Of a DNA stretch of 64,000 nucleotides, positions 1 to 8,526 are shown in pieces. The notes below the pieces were generated by a model. That model saw only the letters and a program-made list of their open reading frames with translations, made no database searches and was not told the DNA's origin. Positions within the stretch are counted from its first letter, which is position 1. The number at the start of each line of letters is the position of its first letter. This DNA is from Bacteroidota bacterium. Lineage in GTDB: Bacteria; Bacteroidota; Bacteroidia; AKYH767-A; OLB10. The stretch covers positions 62,001-126,000 of the forward strand of contig JAHEYP010000002.1 of the NCBI GenBank assembly GCA_023251535.1. Direction: 5' to 3'. The position numbers and the translations under genes are program-made.

Positions 1-1075
1 TATACATATTGTAGGTAGTATCAGGGTATGGATAGCTAAACGTTATTCCATCATGCCAAACGCAACTCCAATAAATTTTATTGTCTGGTGCTAGCTTTAG
101 CATTCCTCCGGTATATTGAGGGTAATTATAATGAGCAATGGTATCAACAGTTGCAGACGGCAAACTATCCAATAAATTAAATTGCAACAAATAAGAGTCA
201 ATACCATGGTCTGATACATAGAGTTTTGTTTTATCATTAGAGAATTCCCCACTCCAACCTCCCGGATATGGGCCAGTCAAGAAATTTTGTCTTATTGTAC
301 GATTATTAGATAAAATACCGGTACACCTATCAAAATCATATGTCTCCACTAACCCTTGATATCCTACACAACCCAATTTACTTCCGTCGTTAGAAAAGAA
401 ATATTGGTATGAATTAATATAAGTTATTGCTCCAATTGACTGAGTATCCGGCCCGGCTATTCCTGTAGGTGTAATCAGATATTTATAAAAAGTATTGCTC
501 GCACTTGTTGATAAAGATGCTTTTCTGAAAAACAGCCACCAATCTCTACCATTTCCATGTTTTACAGCTGTTAAACCATCGTCTGCTTTGAAATTATTTA
601 TTTGAACATTCTTTTGTGTTACTGCACCTAGACCATTGTTTAGAGATAAATCAATTTCAGAAAAATAAAGTCCGTAGTAATCAGTAACTCCAATATGAAA
701 AACAAAATACTTATTCGAATCAGATGGATTTGGTATAATTACAGCCTCATAATACCAGCCGCCATACTTCAAATCATCTCCATTTTGCATTAAATTATTA
801 AGTGAATCATAAACTTCTCCGGCCTGTATACCAGACGGTTGAAATATATCTGGATTATATGAAGTACTAAACAATAATTTCCCACTAAAGTCACAAATGT
901 TAGCAGCTGTACCGCGAGATTTTATCGGGCTACGTCCTATAGTTGGATTTATTGGATTATTAAAATCAATTAATGAACTATCTCCAAAAACCCATACGTT
1001 GCCTCTTTGACCAAATGAGCAATAGGATAGAAAAAGTTCCACAATTATTATATTCAACAATGAGTTTAATTTCAT
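1..1075 (-). CDS. Exported beta-propeller-like protein, 3' part outside the window
   Basis: Reading the minus strand from an ATG at 1075 gives 358 open codons running off the window edge, so the C-terminus is missing. The start MKLNSLLNIIIVELFLSYCS looks like a signal peptide. The body contains the motif NGRDWW preceded by AVKHG (around residues 170-180) and repeated phrases such as FSNDGSKLGCVG, which I associate with exported Bacteroidota proteins built as WD40/PD40-like propellers that usually end in a T9SS sorting domain. The start lies 2 bp after the stop of the upstream T9SS gene, so the two are probably co-transcribed. The exact function is unknown. Confidence 0.7.
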   Translation of the reverse strand, partial: MKLNSLLNIIIVELFLSYCSFGQRGNVWVFGDSSLIDFNNPINPTIGRSPIKSRGTAANICDFSGKLLFSTSYNPDIFQPSGIQAGEVYDSLNNLMQNGDDLKYGGWYYEAVIIPNPSDSNKYFVFHIGVTDYYGLYFSEIDLSLNNGLGAVTQKNVQINNFKADDGLTAVKHGNGRDWWLFFRKASLSTSASNTFYKYLITPTGIAGPDTQSIGAITYINSYQYFFSNDGSKLGCVGYQGLVETYDFDRCTGILSNNRTIRQNFLTGPYPGGWSGEFSNDKTKLYVSDHGIDSYLLQFNLLDSLPSATVDTIAHYNYPQYTGGMLKLAPDNKIYWSCVWHDGITFSYPYPDTTYNMY

Positions 1076-1077
1076 AA

Positions 1078-2034
1078 TTAATGATTAATGACTAGTTTAG
1101 ATGTCTTATGATTGCCATCACTATATTCAAGCACCAAAAAATATATTCCATTTTGTAGGTAATTGATATCAATTTCCTTTTGATTACTACAATTTAAATC
1201 ATTAAAAACAATTTTGCCTGCCCCATCCATTATTGTTAAATTAAATTGGCCAAGGACATTTGAATTAATATTAAAAGTACCATTAGATGGATTTGGCAAA
1301 ACAGATATTGTATTTTGTGTATTGGCTGTTTGGTTAATCCCTGTCCAAGTTTCATTGTAAAGTGAATCAGTACTTACGCATACATCGTCTATGTAGTAGT
1401 AGGCTCGAGTAGGAAATTGAGAAGTAGATAATGTATCTGTATTATTATCATTAAAAAAATTACTGATACATAGGTACTGATACGCAGAGTCAGCTATAAA
1501 CGAACCGCTTATCTTAATCCAATTGAGGGTGTCAGTAAGAATACTATCGGTATATAATTTTGCAGTATTTATTAAAGGTGGCGGACAACAGGAATCAAAT
1601 GGCACTGTATAAAAATTAACTCCTAACTTATCAGATGCAATAGAGCCGAAATTTACCTCGGCATTTACAGCAAAAAATGAAACAAAGTACTTTTGACCAA
1701 TAATAAGATTGTTTGAAAGTTCAATTCCAATAGGTTCCCGGTAATTGGGCCCATTTGGAATATTTGATCTAGCGAAGAAAATAGCTCCTGCATACGCATT
1801 TCCAGTATGGGCATATTGAAAACCTGGATTTGAATTGGGCAACCCTAAATAAGTACAAGCATTAAAATAATCAGGGGAATTGCCAAAATTTAACCAGTGC
1901 TCGCTAGCATTCAATTGATTGCTGCCAAAGGGGCAATACACCGTATCTTCAAAACTAGGGTTTGGTACCAAATTTTGGCCGTGCGTTTGTGAGGTTATTA
2001 GGAGGATAATAAGTAAAAATAACTTTTGTTTCAT
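1078..2034 (-). CDS. T9SS type A sorting-domain protein, member of a three-copy paralogous family
   Basis: This 318-residue exported protein has a signal peptide (residues 1-19). The mature part starts with NLVPNPSFEDTVYCP, a common opening of Bacteroidota surface proteins with a jelly-roll, carbohydrate-binding-like fold. A paired cysteine (C149-C150, in FDSCCPPP) and YYIDDVC (213-219) follow. From about residue 242 a T9SS type A C-terminal domain begins with LPNPSNGTFNI. The products at 11779-12735 and 12806-13768 match it along almost their whole length, including the Cys-Cys site. It heads an operon with the truncated gene ending at 1075. The ligand or substrate is not evident. Confidence 0.85.
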   Translation of the reverse strand: MKQKLFLLIILLITSQTHGQNLVPNPSFEDTVYCPFGSNQLNASEHWLNFGNSPDYFNACTYLGLPNSNPGFQYAHTGNAYAGAIFFARSNIPNGPNYREPIGIELSNNLIIGQKYFVSFFAVNAEVNFGSIASDKLGVNFYTVPFDSCCPPPLINTAKLYTDSILTDTLNWIKISGSFIADSAYQYLCISNFFNDNNTDTLSTSQFPTRAYYYIDDVCVSTDSLYNETWTGINQTANTQNTISVLPNPSNGTFNINSNVLGQFNLTIMDGAGKIVFNDLNCSNQKEIDINYLQNGIYFLVLEYSDGNHKTSKLVINH

Positions 2035-2442
2035 AGGAAAGAGTTTAAAAGAGTTATGTAAATTTAAAAATATAATTGAATTAGAAAATTTATTTTGAAG
2101 AATTAATGTTAGTTTAATTTGTTATTTGTTTAACTAAATGTTGTATCTTTTATAATATTTTCTTAAAGGAACCAAAATGGTGCATGTTTCACATAGTGGT
2201 CACTGCCCTGCTAAAAAAAGTAGAAAATATGACACAACTCAAAGAATAGCAAAGCACTATTTGACGAGCTTATTGCCATGCTATATTTCCACCTGATCTT
2301 CCTCTACTCTATTTTTTTTATTAGCGATAACTCATTTGAATGGCGTCATAGAATCTAATTTGGTTCATCGATCAAGTTATCGCCTTATTTTATTTACAAC
2401 CAGATATAAATACCTCCCATCAGTTTATGCACGATTATTTTT
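2035..2442. other. Intergenic region with a 9-bp inverted repeat
   Basis: About 400 bases without a convincing gene. It holds a perfect inverted repeat, GCGATAACT (2324-2332) and AGTTATCGC (2375-2383), separated by 42 bases. An unsupported 39-codon ORF starts at the ATG near 2177. I found no clear TAnnTTTG box for the gene at 2034. Confidence 0.5.
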
Positions 2443-2482
2443 ATAAAAAAAAACGACGATCTTCATTTGAAGTCGTCGTTTA
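2443..2482 (-). terminator. Intrinsic terminator of fabI
   Basis: AACGACGA (2452-2459) pairs with TCGTCGTT (2473-2480), and CTTCA (2461-2465) with TGAAG (2468-2472), with one bulged base. On the minus strand the hairpin is followed by a run of T. It lies about 20 bp after the fabI stop. Confidence 0.9.
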
Positions 2483-2501
2483 TGTTTTAGGAAAATATTG
2501 G

Positions 2502-3317
2502 TTATTCTTCCGAATATTTTTCCATTACCTCGCGGCTTACGCCGGTGAAAGAGAATCCTCCGTCGTGGAAAAGGTTTTGCATTGTAACCATTTTCGTGTA
2601 GTCGCTGAAGAGCGTTAAGCAATAGTCGGCACATGTTTCAGCGCTGGCGTTGCCTAATGGCGACATAGCATCTGCATAGTTGTAGAAGCCATCGAATCCT
2701 TTTACTCCTTGTCCCGCAGTTGTTTTTGTTGGCGATTGAGAAATGGTATTGATACGTACTTTTTTCGCTTTTCCATAGTGATATCCGAAGCTTCTTGCGA
2801 TGCTTTCTAATAACGATTTAGCATCTGCCATATCGTTATAATCAGGGAATACACGTTGAGCGGCGATATACGTTAACGCTACCACACTACCCCATTCTGA
2901 TATTGCATCCATTTTCATGGCTGTTTGCAATACTTTATGAAGTGACATCGACGAAATATCAACTGTTTTATGGTAAAATTCGTAGTCGAGGTCGGTGTAT
3001 AATTTCCCTTTACGAACGTTCGGCGACATCCCGATAGAATGTAAAACGAAATCGATTTTTCCGCCCAAAATTTCTTGCGATTGCGCAAAAAGGTTTTCGA
3101 GGTCGGCAGTGGAGGTTGCATCGGCACCGATTACTTGTGCATTGCATTTTTCAGCCAGTTGGTTTATTGCTCCCATACGAAGAGCTACCGGTGCATTAGA
3201 TAAAGTGAATATTGCACCTTCTTCGTGACAACGTTCAGCAACTTTCCATGCAATTGAATTCGGGTCGAGAGCTCCGAAGATGATCCCTCTTTTTCCTTTA
3301 AGAAGATTATGAGCCAT
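2502..3317 (-). CDS. fabI: Enoyl-[acyl-carrier-protein] reductase (NADH)
   Basis: FabI reduces trans-2-enoyl-ACP in the last step of each fatty-acid elongation cycle in the cytoplasm. The 271-residue length is normal. The N-terminal nucleotide-binding stretch GKRGIIFGALDPNSIAW is the FabI form of the short-chain dehydrogenase fold. The catalytic triad is visible as Y150, Y160 and K167 in the pattern Y-x9-Y-x6-K (second tyrosine in YNDMADAK). It is last in the minus-strand block bamD to fabI. A possible promoter of its own lies at 3340-3347, and a strong terminator follows. FabI is the target of triclosan-type inhibitors; resistance cannot be judged from the sequence. Confidence 0.96.
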   Translation of the reverse strand: MAHNLLKGKRGIIFGALDPNSIAWKVAERCHEEGAIFTLSNAPVALRMGAINQLAEKCNAQVIGADATSTADLENLFAQSQEILGGKIDFVLHSIGMSPNVRKGKLYTDLDYEFYHKTVDISSMSLHKVLQTAMKMDAISEWGSVVALTYIAAQRVFPDYNDMADAKSLLESIARSFGYHYGKAKKVRINTISQSPTKTTAGQGVKGFDGFYNYADAMSPLGNASAETCADYCLTLFSDYTKMVTMQNLFHDGGFSFTGVSREVMEKYSEE

Positions 3318-3339
3318 TTCTTTTTATGATTCGTTGGGC

Positions 3340-3347
3340 CAAAAATA
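3340..3347 (-). promoter_or_regulatory. Bacteroidota -7 box of fabI
   Basis: On the minus strand this reads TATTTTTG, matching TAnnTTTG. It ends 22 bases before the fabI ATG. A TTG lies 16 bp upstream of it, slightly closer than the usual spacing of about 19-20. Confidence 0.55.
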
Positions 3348-3370
3348 GTCTAAAATTGACTACCAAGGCT

Positions 3371-5038
3371 TCAGTTTAGTGATAAGAGTGCTTTTGCGTT
3401 TCCTAATGCCGCTTCGGTAAGTGTTTCCCCCGATAACATGCGCGCTATTTCGGTAATGCGTTCCTCGGTACTGAGGATTTTAAGGTGTGTATGCGTTTTA
3501 CCCTTCGTTTCGGTCTTGTAAACGAAGTAATGATGGTGCCCTTTGCCTGCCATTTGCGGTAAGTGCGTGATGGCAATTACTTGGTGTTCGGCCGCCATTT
3601 GCTTGATGATACTTCCCACTTTCGACGCCGTTTCTCCCGATATGCCGGTATCGATTTCATCGAAGATTACCGTAGGCATGGAGGTTAATTTGGCCATCAG
3701 GGCTTTAATACAGAGCATCAGACGCGATAATTCACCGCCGGAAGCTACTTTGCTTATTTCTTTGAAATCGCCGCCCTTATTGGCTGAGAACAAGAAATGC
3801 ACTTTTTCGGCTCCATCGGCCGTAAAACGGTTTTCTTCGTTGGGAATCAATGCAATACGTAATAATGCGCCTTGCATAGCCAACTCGCCCAAGTTGCCGG
3901 TGATTTCTTTCTCGATTTGAGGGATGGCTTTTTTGCGGGCTTCGGTAAGCACCGCAGCATCTTTCTCAAGCTTTGAATGTAGTTCTTCTAATTCTTTGGT
4001 TTTTGCTGTAATACGGTCTTCTAATGTGCCAATCGCAAATACTTTGTCGGCTAATTCTGCTTGTAAGGTGATGAGCGATTGAAGGTCTTCTACTCGGTGC
4101 TTTTGTTGCAATTTGTACAACAAACTCAATCGATCTTGGATGATTTCTAATCGCTTGTTATCGGAATTGATAGCTTCTTCGGCTCGTTCCAGTTCATCGC
4201 TGATATCTTTCAATTCTACTAACGATGATTTTATGCGGTTAGCAATTTCTTCGTAGGTCTTGTCGAATTTGGCTAGTCCCGCAATTTGTTGCTGAATAAC
4301 TTTCAGCTGCACTAACATATTATCATCGCTCCCCGACAAGGCCGTAAATCCTTGTGAAAGTCGAAGTTTAATTTCTTCGGCATTTTCGAGGCGTTCTTGT
4401 TCTTGTTCGAGTACTGATAATTCTTCGGGATCGGAAAGGTTAGCTTCCGATAATTCATTCAGTTGAAAGTTGAAATAATCGAAATCGGCTTTGCTTTTCG
4501 CTTCTTCTTCTTTCATTATTTCAATCGATTTCTTTAACTCGTTATACGTTGTTAAAGTATCGCTATATTTTGCTAATCGGTCTTGATTACGAGCGAACTC
4601 ATCTACTACATTTAGTTGAAATTTATTGCTGTTTAGCAGTAAGGTTTCATGTTGTGAGTGAATGTCGACTAATCGCGACGATAGGTCTTTTAAGATGGTA
4701 AGCGTTACGGGTGTATCGTTGATAAAAGCACGGGACTTGCCTTCGGCACTGATTTCTCGGCGGATGGTAGTTTCTTCTTCGTAGTCGAGTTCGTTTTCGG
4801 TGAAGAAGGATTGCAATTTGTATTCGGCAATGTTAAAAGTGCCTTCAATAATGCATTTTTTGGTTTTGTTTTGTAAGGCTCCGGCATCGGCTCTTTGTCC
4901 GAGGATGAGTCCGAGGGCGCCCAATAAAATCGACTTCCCCGCTCCTGTTTCGCCGGTAATAATCGACATTCCTTTCCCGAAAGAAATATCGAGTTCTTCA
5001 ATCAACACATAATTCCTGACGTATAATCTCTTCAGCAT
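3371..5038 (-). CDS. recN: DNA repair protein RecN
   Basis: RecN is an SMC-like ATPase that acts early in recombinational repair of double-strand breaks. The 555-residue protein has an N-terminal Walker A (GETGAGKS, around residues 29-36), two long coiled-coil arms, the ABC signature KVASGGELSRLM, and a Walker B (TVIFDEIDTGISG) near the C-terminus. Domain order and length fit the family. The gene lies between porD and fabI, the order typical of Bacteroidota. No LexA-type operator was recognised. Confidence 0.96.
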   Translation of the reverse strand: MLKRLYVRNYVLIEELDISFGKGMSIITGETGAGKSILLGALGLILGQRADAGALQNKTKKCIIEGTFNIAEYKLQSFFTENELDYEEETTIRREISAEGKSRAFINDTPVTLTILKDLSSRLVDIHSQHETLLLNSNKFQLNVVDEFARNQDRLAKYSDTLTTYNELKKSIEIMKEEEAKSKADFDYFNFQLNELSEANLSDPEELSVLEQEQERLENAEEIKLRLSQGFTALSGSDDNMLVQLKVIQQQIAGLAKFDKTYEEIANRIKSSLVELKDISDELERAEEAINSDNKRLEIIQDRLSLLYKLQQKHRVEDLQSLITLQAELADKVFAIGTLEDRITAKTKELEELHSKLEKDAAVLTEARKKAIPQIEKEITGNLGELAMQGALLRIALIPNEENRFTADGAEKVHFLFSANKGGDFKEISKVASGGELSRLMLCIKALMAKLTSMPTVIFDEIDTGISGETASKVGSIIKQMAAEHQVIAITHLPQMAGKGHHHYFVYKTETKGKTHTHLKILSTEERITEIARMLSGETLTEAALGNAKALLSLN

Positions 5039-5072
5039 AGTACTCGCAATCTATTAATAAAAATCGGGTTTA

Positions 5073-5981
5073 TTAGTTCCCCGCCGTTTGAATCTTTTGG
5101 TATTTAGAGGTATTGGATGGATCGATTTCGGTTAGGATTTGCACCATTGTGGATTTAATATCGGGTGATGCACCTGAGAAAATATTTACCACTTCATCTG
5201 CTTTCGCGTCGAAGAGGGTTTTCATGATTAACGATCCTGGTTTATCGACGTGAATCTTGCGAATATTTTCGATATCGGTACTGATGGCACGAATGGATTC
5301 ATCTTTCGTTTTTGTCATTGTATCGAGTCCTTTGCGGTGATAATCGTAATACAATAAACGAATAGGTTTATAAATCGGATTATTGAAATTTTCGGATAAC
5401 CAATAGCGATTACGGTTCCCCTCGAAGGCTTTCCATCCTGCATCCGATGAGTTCGAATTATTGGCTACGATGGCTTGTGCTTTGGCAAAGAATTCTGATC
5501 CTCCAAGACTCGAGAATGAATCGTAATCGACAGCCAATATCATGTTTGCATAGAATGCTAATATGGCTACTAAATTCGGATTTCGTCCCGACTCCCCTGC
5601 CCACTCTAGGGTTTGGAATTCGATATAACGGAAATTGAAATCGTCGTCTTTATAATTCAGCAAAGGCGAGTTGTACGACGTACCGTAAACTGGGCGACGA
5701 ACGGATACTTGAATTGAACCTTTGAACTCGTCGGTTGAGACACGCTCAGTCACTTCAATCTGCATAGAACACTCGATACGTTCTTCTGATTTGAACTTAT
5801 CGTTTGTCCAACGCGTAGTATTCATGAACTCGTAGATGGAAGTCTGCAGAGTAGTAAAAATCTTTTTATCAGAACTCTGGATTCTCGGAGTAAGAACCGT
5901 TACTTGGCAATTGAGTTCCTGCGCCGATAAGCTTGAGCTTACAGCTGCAAAAAGTATAGAGAGGAATAATAATTTACGCAT
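5073..5981 (-). CDS. porD: DUF4835 family protein (T9SS protein PorD)
   Basis: This is a periplasmic or outer-membrane-associated protein of the DUF4835 family, which has been named PorD and linked to the type IX secretion machinery. I chose the ATG at 5981, not the longer frame from 6008, because it puts a clean signal peptide at the N-terminus (MRKLLFLSILFAAVSSSLSA). The mature part opens with QELNCQVTV, typical of the family. The product is 302 residues. The start overlaps the end of coaBC by 8 bases, indicating translational coupling. Its presence fits the many T9SS sorting-domain proteins in this window. Confidence 0.85.
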   Translation of the reverse strand: MRKLLFLSILFAAVSSSLSAQELNCQVTVLTPRIQSSDKKIFTTLQTSIYEFMNTTRWTNDKFKSEERIECSMQIEVTERVSTDEFKGSIQVSVRRPVYGTSYNSPLLNYKDDDFNFRYIEFQTLEWAGESGRNPNLVAILAFYANMILAVDYDSFSSLGGSEFFAKAQAIVANNSNSSDAGWKAFEGNRNRYWLSENFNNPIYKPIRLLYYDYHRKGLDTMTKTKDESIRAISTDIENIRKIHVDKPGSLIMKTLFDAKADEVVNIFSGASPDIKSTMVQILTEIDPSNTSKYQKIQTAGN

Positions 5982-7170
5982 GTAGTAGTTGAATAATTTT
6001 GGCAACAATATCGCCGGCCACGCCGACCTTCGACTTCAACGGAAATTCTTGAATGAGATTATCTCCGATGAACGTAATTTTATTGGTATCGGTACCGAAG
6101 CCGGCACCTTCATCCTTCAATGAATTGAGGACGATCAAATCTAAGTTTTTCTTTTTTAATTTGGCTTGTGCATTTGCAATTTCATTCGAAGTTTCGAGCG
6201 CAAAGCCCACTAGCACTTGCTTAGGTGATTTTAACTTACCCAATTCTTCGGCAATATCAACGGTTTTTACGAGTGGTAATGTCCATTGTGCTTCTTTCTT
6301 TTTCACCTTATCGGTCGCCACAGTTTCGGGAGTATAATCGGCTACTGCAGCTGTTAACACGGCACCTGTTTGAGAGTTGAAAATCGACTTTGAAGCTTCG
6401 AACATTTCGGCAGCCGTAGAAACGGGAATATGTTTAATTCCTTTAGGGATATCGATCTGCAGCGGACCGGCTACGAGCGTAACATCGGCACCGGCATCGA
6501 ACAAAGCATTCGCGATAGCGACCCCCATTTTCCCTGTAGAGTGATTACTAATAAATCGCACGGGATCGATAGGTTCGCGTGTTGGACCAGCAGTTACGAG
6601 GAAGGAAGTCCCGTTGAGAGGCAAATCCTTCTTGAAAAAGTCGATGATTGCATTTGCAATCTCTAGAGGTTCTACTAAACGTCCCTCGCCTATTAATCCG
6701 CTAGCCAACTCACCAGAAGCTGGTCCCACGATTAAGTTGCCTCGATCGCGCAAGGCCACTAAATTCTCTTGCGTAGCATCATGCAAAAACATATCATGAT
6801 CCATTGCGGGAGCAATCATAACTGGACAACGAGCAGAGAGATAAACAGCATCGAGCAAACTCTCACAAGTACCGGTAGCAAAATGCGCCATGGTATTCGC
6901 TGAGGCGGGAGCCACAATCATGAGATCGGCCCAAAGACCGAGCTCCACGTGATTATTCCAGGTATCATCTGGAAGAATCATGTGGAGCCCGACAGGATTT
7001 TTCGATAAGACAGATAAAGTAAGTGGGCTAATAAAACCGGTAGCTGCGGGAGTCATGATAACTCTCACATCGGCGCCCTCCTTCACCAATAGGCGGCAAA
7101 GGTCTGCGGCTTTGTATGCTGAGATACTGCCGGTAATCCCGAGCAGGATATGTTTACCGGATAGCCGCAT
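5974..7170 (-). CDS. coaBC: Bifunctional phosphopantothenoylcysteine decarboxylase / phosphopantothenate-cysteine ligase
   Basis: CoaBC carries out two successive steps of coenzyme A synthesis. The start is set at 7170 (MRLSGKHILLG), 7 bp after rpoZ; the longer frame to 7221 overlaps rpoZ and adds a poor N-terminus. The 398-residue protein begins with the flavoprotein CoaC domain: GITGSISAYKA, the active-site His in NHVELGLWADL, and the substrate clamp PAMDHDMF. The CoaB ligase domain follows, with ITSGGT-like VTAGPTREPIDPVRF and FALET. At the place where E. coli Dfp has a catalytic Cys before GxGR, the sequence reads ELASGLIGEGR, without cysteine. Confidence 0.94.
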   Translation of the reverse strand: MRLSGKHILLGITGSISAYKAADLCRLLVKEGADVRVIMTPAATGFISPLTLSVLSKNPVGLHMILPDDTWNNHVELGLWADLMIVAPASANTMAHFATGTCESLLDAVYLSARCPVMIAPAMDHDMFLHDATQENLVALRDRGNLIVGPASGELASGLIGEGRLVEPLEIANAIIDFFKKDLPLNGTSFLVTAGPTREPIDPVRFISNHSTGKMGVAIANALFDAGADVTLVAGPLQIDIPKGIKHIPVSTAAEMFEASKSIFNSQTGAVLTAAVADYTPETVATDKVKKKEAQWTLPLVKTVDIAEELGKLKSPKQVLVGFALETSNEIANAQAKLKKKNLDLIVLNSLKDEGAGFGTDTNKITFIGDNLIQEFPLKSKVGVAGDIVAKIIQLLHA

Positions 7171-7177
7171 GAAAAGA

Positions 7178-7501
7178 TTACTGTTGGTCCTTAGCAGGAT
7201 TACGGTGATAAATTTTACCATCTAAAAACTCCTGAACAGCCACCAAAGTAGCCTTTGGCAAACGCTCATAGTGTTTAGAGATTTCGATTTGCTCACGATT
7301 TTCGAAAACCTCTTCAAGGTTATCGGAAACGCTAGCAAACTCAGATAATTTTTCATTCAATTCTTCCTTCATTTCAGCAGCGATGTGATTAGAACGACGA
7401 GCTAAAACTACGATTGACTCATACATATTGCCTGTTTTCTCTTCGAAATTCAGCATATCGCGAGTTACTGTAGTGTTGGTAGAAGATTTATAATTTGCCA
7501 T
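7178..7501 (-). CDS. rpoZ: DNA-directed RNA polymerase omega subunit
   Basis: The omega subunit helps assemble RNA polymerase by holding the beta-prime subunit. This is the 107-residue Bacteroidota form. The conserved omega core is visible as GNMYESIVVLARRSNHI (about residues 25-41), followed by an acidic helix and a C-terminal tail unlike that of E. coli omega. It lies between bamD and coaBC, its usual place in this phylum, with only 7 bp to coaBC. Confidence 0.92.
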   Translation of the reverse strand: MANYKSSTNTTVTRDMLNFEEKTGNMYESIVVLARRSNHIAAEMKEELNEKLSEFASVSDNLEEVFENREQIEISKHYERLPKATLVAVQEFLDGKIYHRNPAKDQQ

Positions 7502-7544
7502 GATGGGATATAATAATCGAATTTAAATTGTTGATAATCAGAGA

Positions 7545-8354
7545 TTAAGAGTTTTTTCCGGCTAATGATTTATCGGCTAATTTCTCTTTTGCGGCATCGA
7601 AGATCTTTTCCGCGTCGCGAAGATACCTACTTTGCGGGAAATTATCTACAAGTTTATAGTATAACTCTAAAGTAGTTTTCAAACGATCGGCTCTTTTCGT
7701 CTCCACCGAATTATTGGCATAAATATACTGAGATCTGAGGGAAATAAACAAAGCCTCCTCCTTGTAAACGGTAGCGGGAAAATCCTTCAATAAATTCTCG
7801 AAAGCCACCACGGCAGCCTTATAATTCTCGGTACGGTAATACAATTTAGCGTTATTGAAAGCTTTGGTTTCCAGCTTCATGCGCAATTCGTCGATCAGTT
7901 TATTGGCCTCAGCCACCTTCTCCCCTTGCGGATAGCGGTTAATGAAAATCTGGAATTTATCGATAGCATCGCGCGTTGACGTTTGGTCGAGGCTAGGAAT
8001 TGGGCTATCGAGGTAATAGCAATAAGCGTACATGAACTGAATTTCTTCGGCATGTTTGCTATTTGGGAAAGTTTGGATAAAATTATTGAAATGATACGCA
8101 GCAGTCTGATAATCATCTACTTTGTAAGTACAATAACTATAATAATAATACGATTGTTCGGCCTTTTGGGTACCTTTATACACCGAAATCAGCTCCTCGA
8201 AAAGCTGCAAGGCATGGTAATAATCCTTTTTATCGTAGTACTTCACGGCGGCATTATACTTAGCCTCCATATCGGTACTTTTCATCAAATGCTGGAATTT
8301 ACTGCACGAAGAAAACAGAAGAACCGTCACAATTACGGCCAGGAATTTTTTCAT
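7545..8354 (-). CDS. bamD: Outer-membrane assembly lipoprotein BamD
   Basis: BamD is the lipoprotein of the BAM complex that folds beta-barrel proteins into the outer membrane. The 269-residue protein starts with a lipoprotein signal (MKKFLAVIVTVLLFSSC, lipobox LFSSC with the lipidated Cys at 17). Tandem TPR helices fill most of the rest: YYDKKDYYHALQLFEELI, YYYYSYCTYKVDDYQTAAYH and later repeats. It is the first gene of the bamD-rpoZ-coaBC-porD-recN-fabI block and has its own -7 box at 8372-8379. Confidence 0.92.
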   Translation of the reverse strand: MKKFLAVIVTVLLFSSCSKFQHLMKSTDMEAKYNAAVKYYDKKDYYHALQLFEELISVYKGTQKAEQSYYYYSYCTYKVDDYQTAAYHFNNFIQTFPNSKHAEEIQFMYAYCYYLDSPIPSLDQTSTRDAIDKFQIFINRYPQGEKVAEANKLIDELRMKLETKAFNNAKLYYRTENYKAAVVAFENLLKDFPATVYKEEALFISLRSQYIYANNSVETKRADRLKTTLELYYKLVDNFPQSRYLRDAEKIFDAAKEKLADKSLAGKNS

Positions 8355-8371
8355 AATTCAATATTACGGTA

Positions 8372-8379
8372 CAAAAGTA
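8372..8379 (-). promoter_or_regulatory. -7 box of the bamD operon
   Basis: The minus strand reads TACTTTTG, a full match to TAnnTTTG, ending 17 bases before the bamD ATG. No clear TTG was seen at the -33 position. The divergent promoter for the 8527 gene lies about 80 bp away. Confidence 0.6.
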
Positions 8380-8430
8380 AGCAAATTGGCCATGACGGCT
8401 GATAGCATTAACAGTATCTTGTTAAAAAGA

Positions 8431-8463
8431 TTGTGTTAGTTACCATATTTAAAATTAATTTTG
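8431..8463 (+). promoter_or_regulatory. Promoter of the alpha-oxoamine synthase gene
   Basis: TTG at 8431-8433 and TAATTTTG at 8456-8463, 22 bases apart, match the Bacteroidota -33/-7 pattern. The box sits inside the longer open frame that starts at 8461, which supports the later start at 8527. Confidence 0.6.
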
Positions 8464-8526
8464 TGGAGAATTTCGGGTCGTGAAAGATCCGGGCTTCGGA
8501 ATCTTAACAAGAAACAAATTACAACA

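Noticed and set aside
2177-2296. 39-codon frame with a weak ribosome-binding-like AAAGGAA
   Set aside because: Composition and length do not set it apart from chance, and no promoter is convincing, so it is not listed as a gene.
8399-8412. CTGATAGCATTAAC, a possible FNR-type half site before the 8527 gene
   Set aside because: Only one half fits, and its centre lies 50.5 bp from the -7 box, not the 51.5 bp of the four accepted sites.
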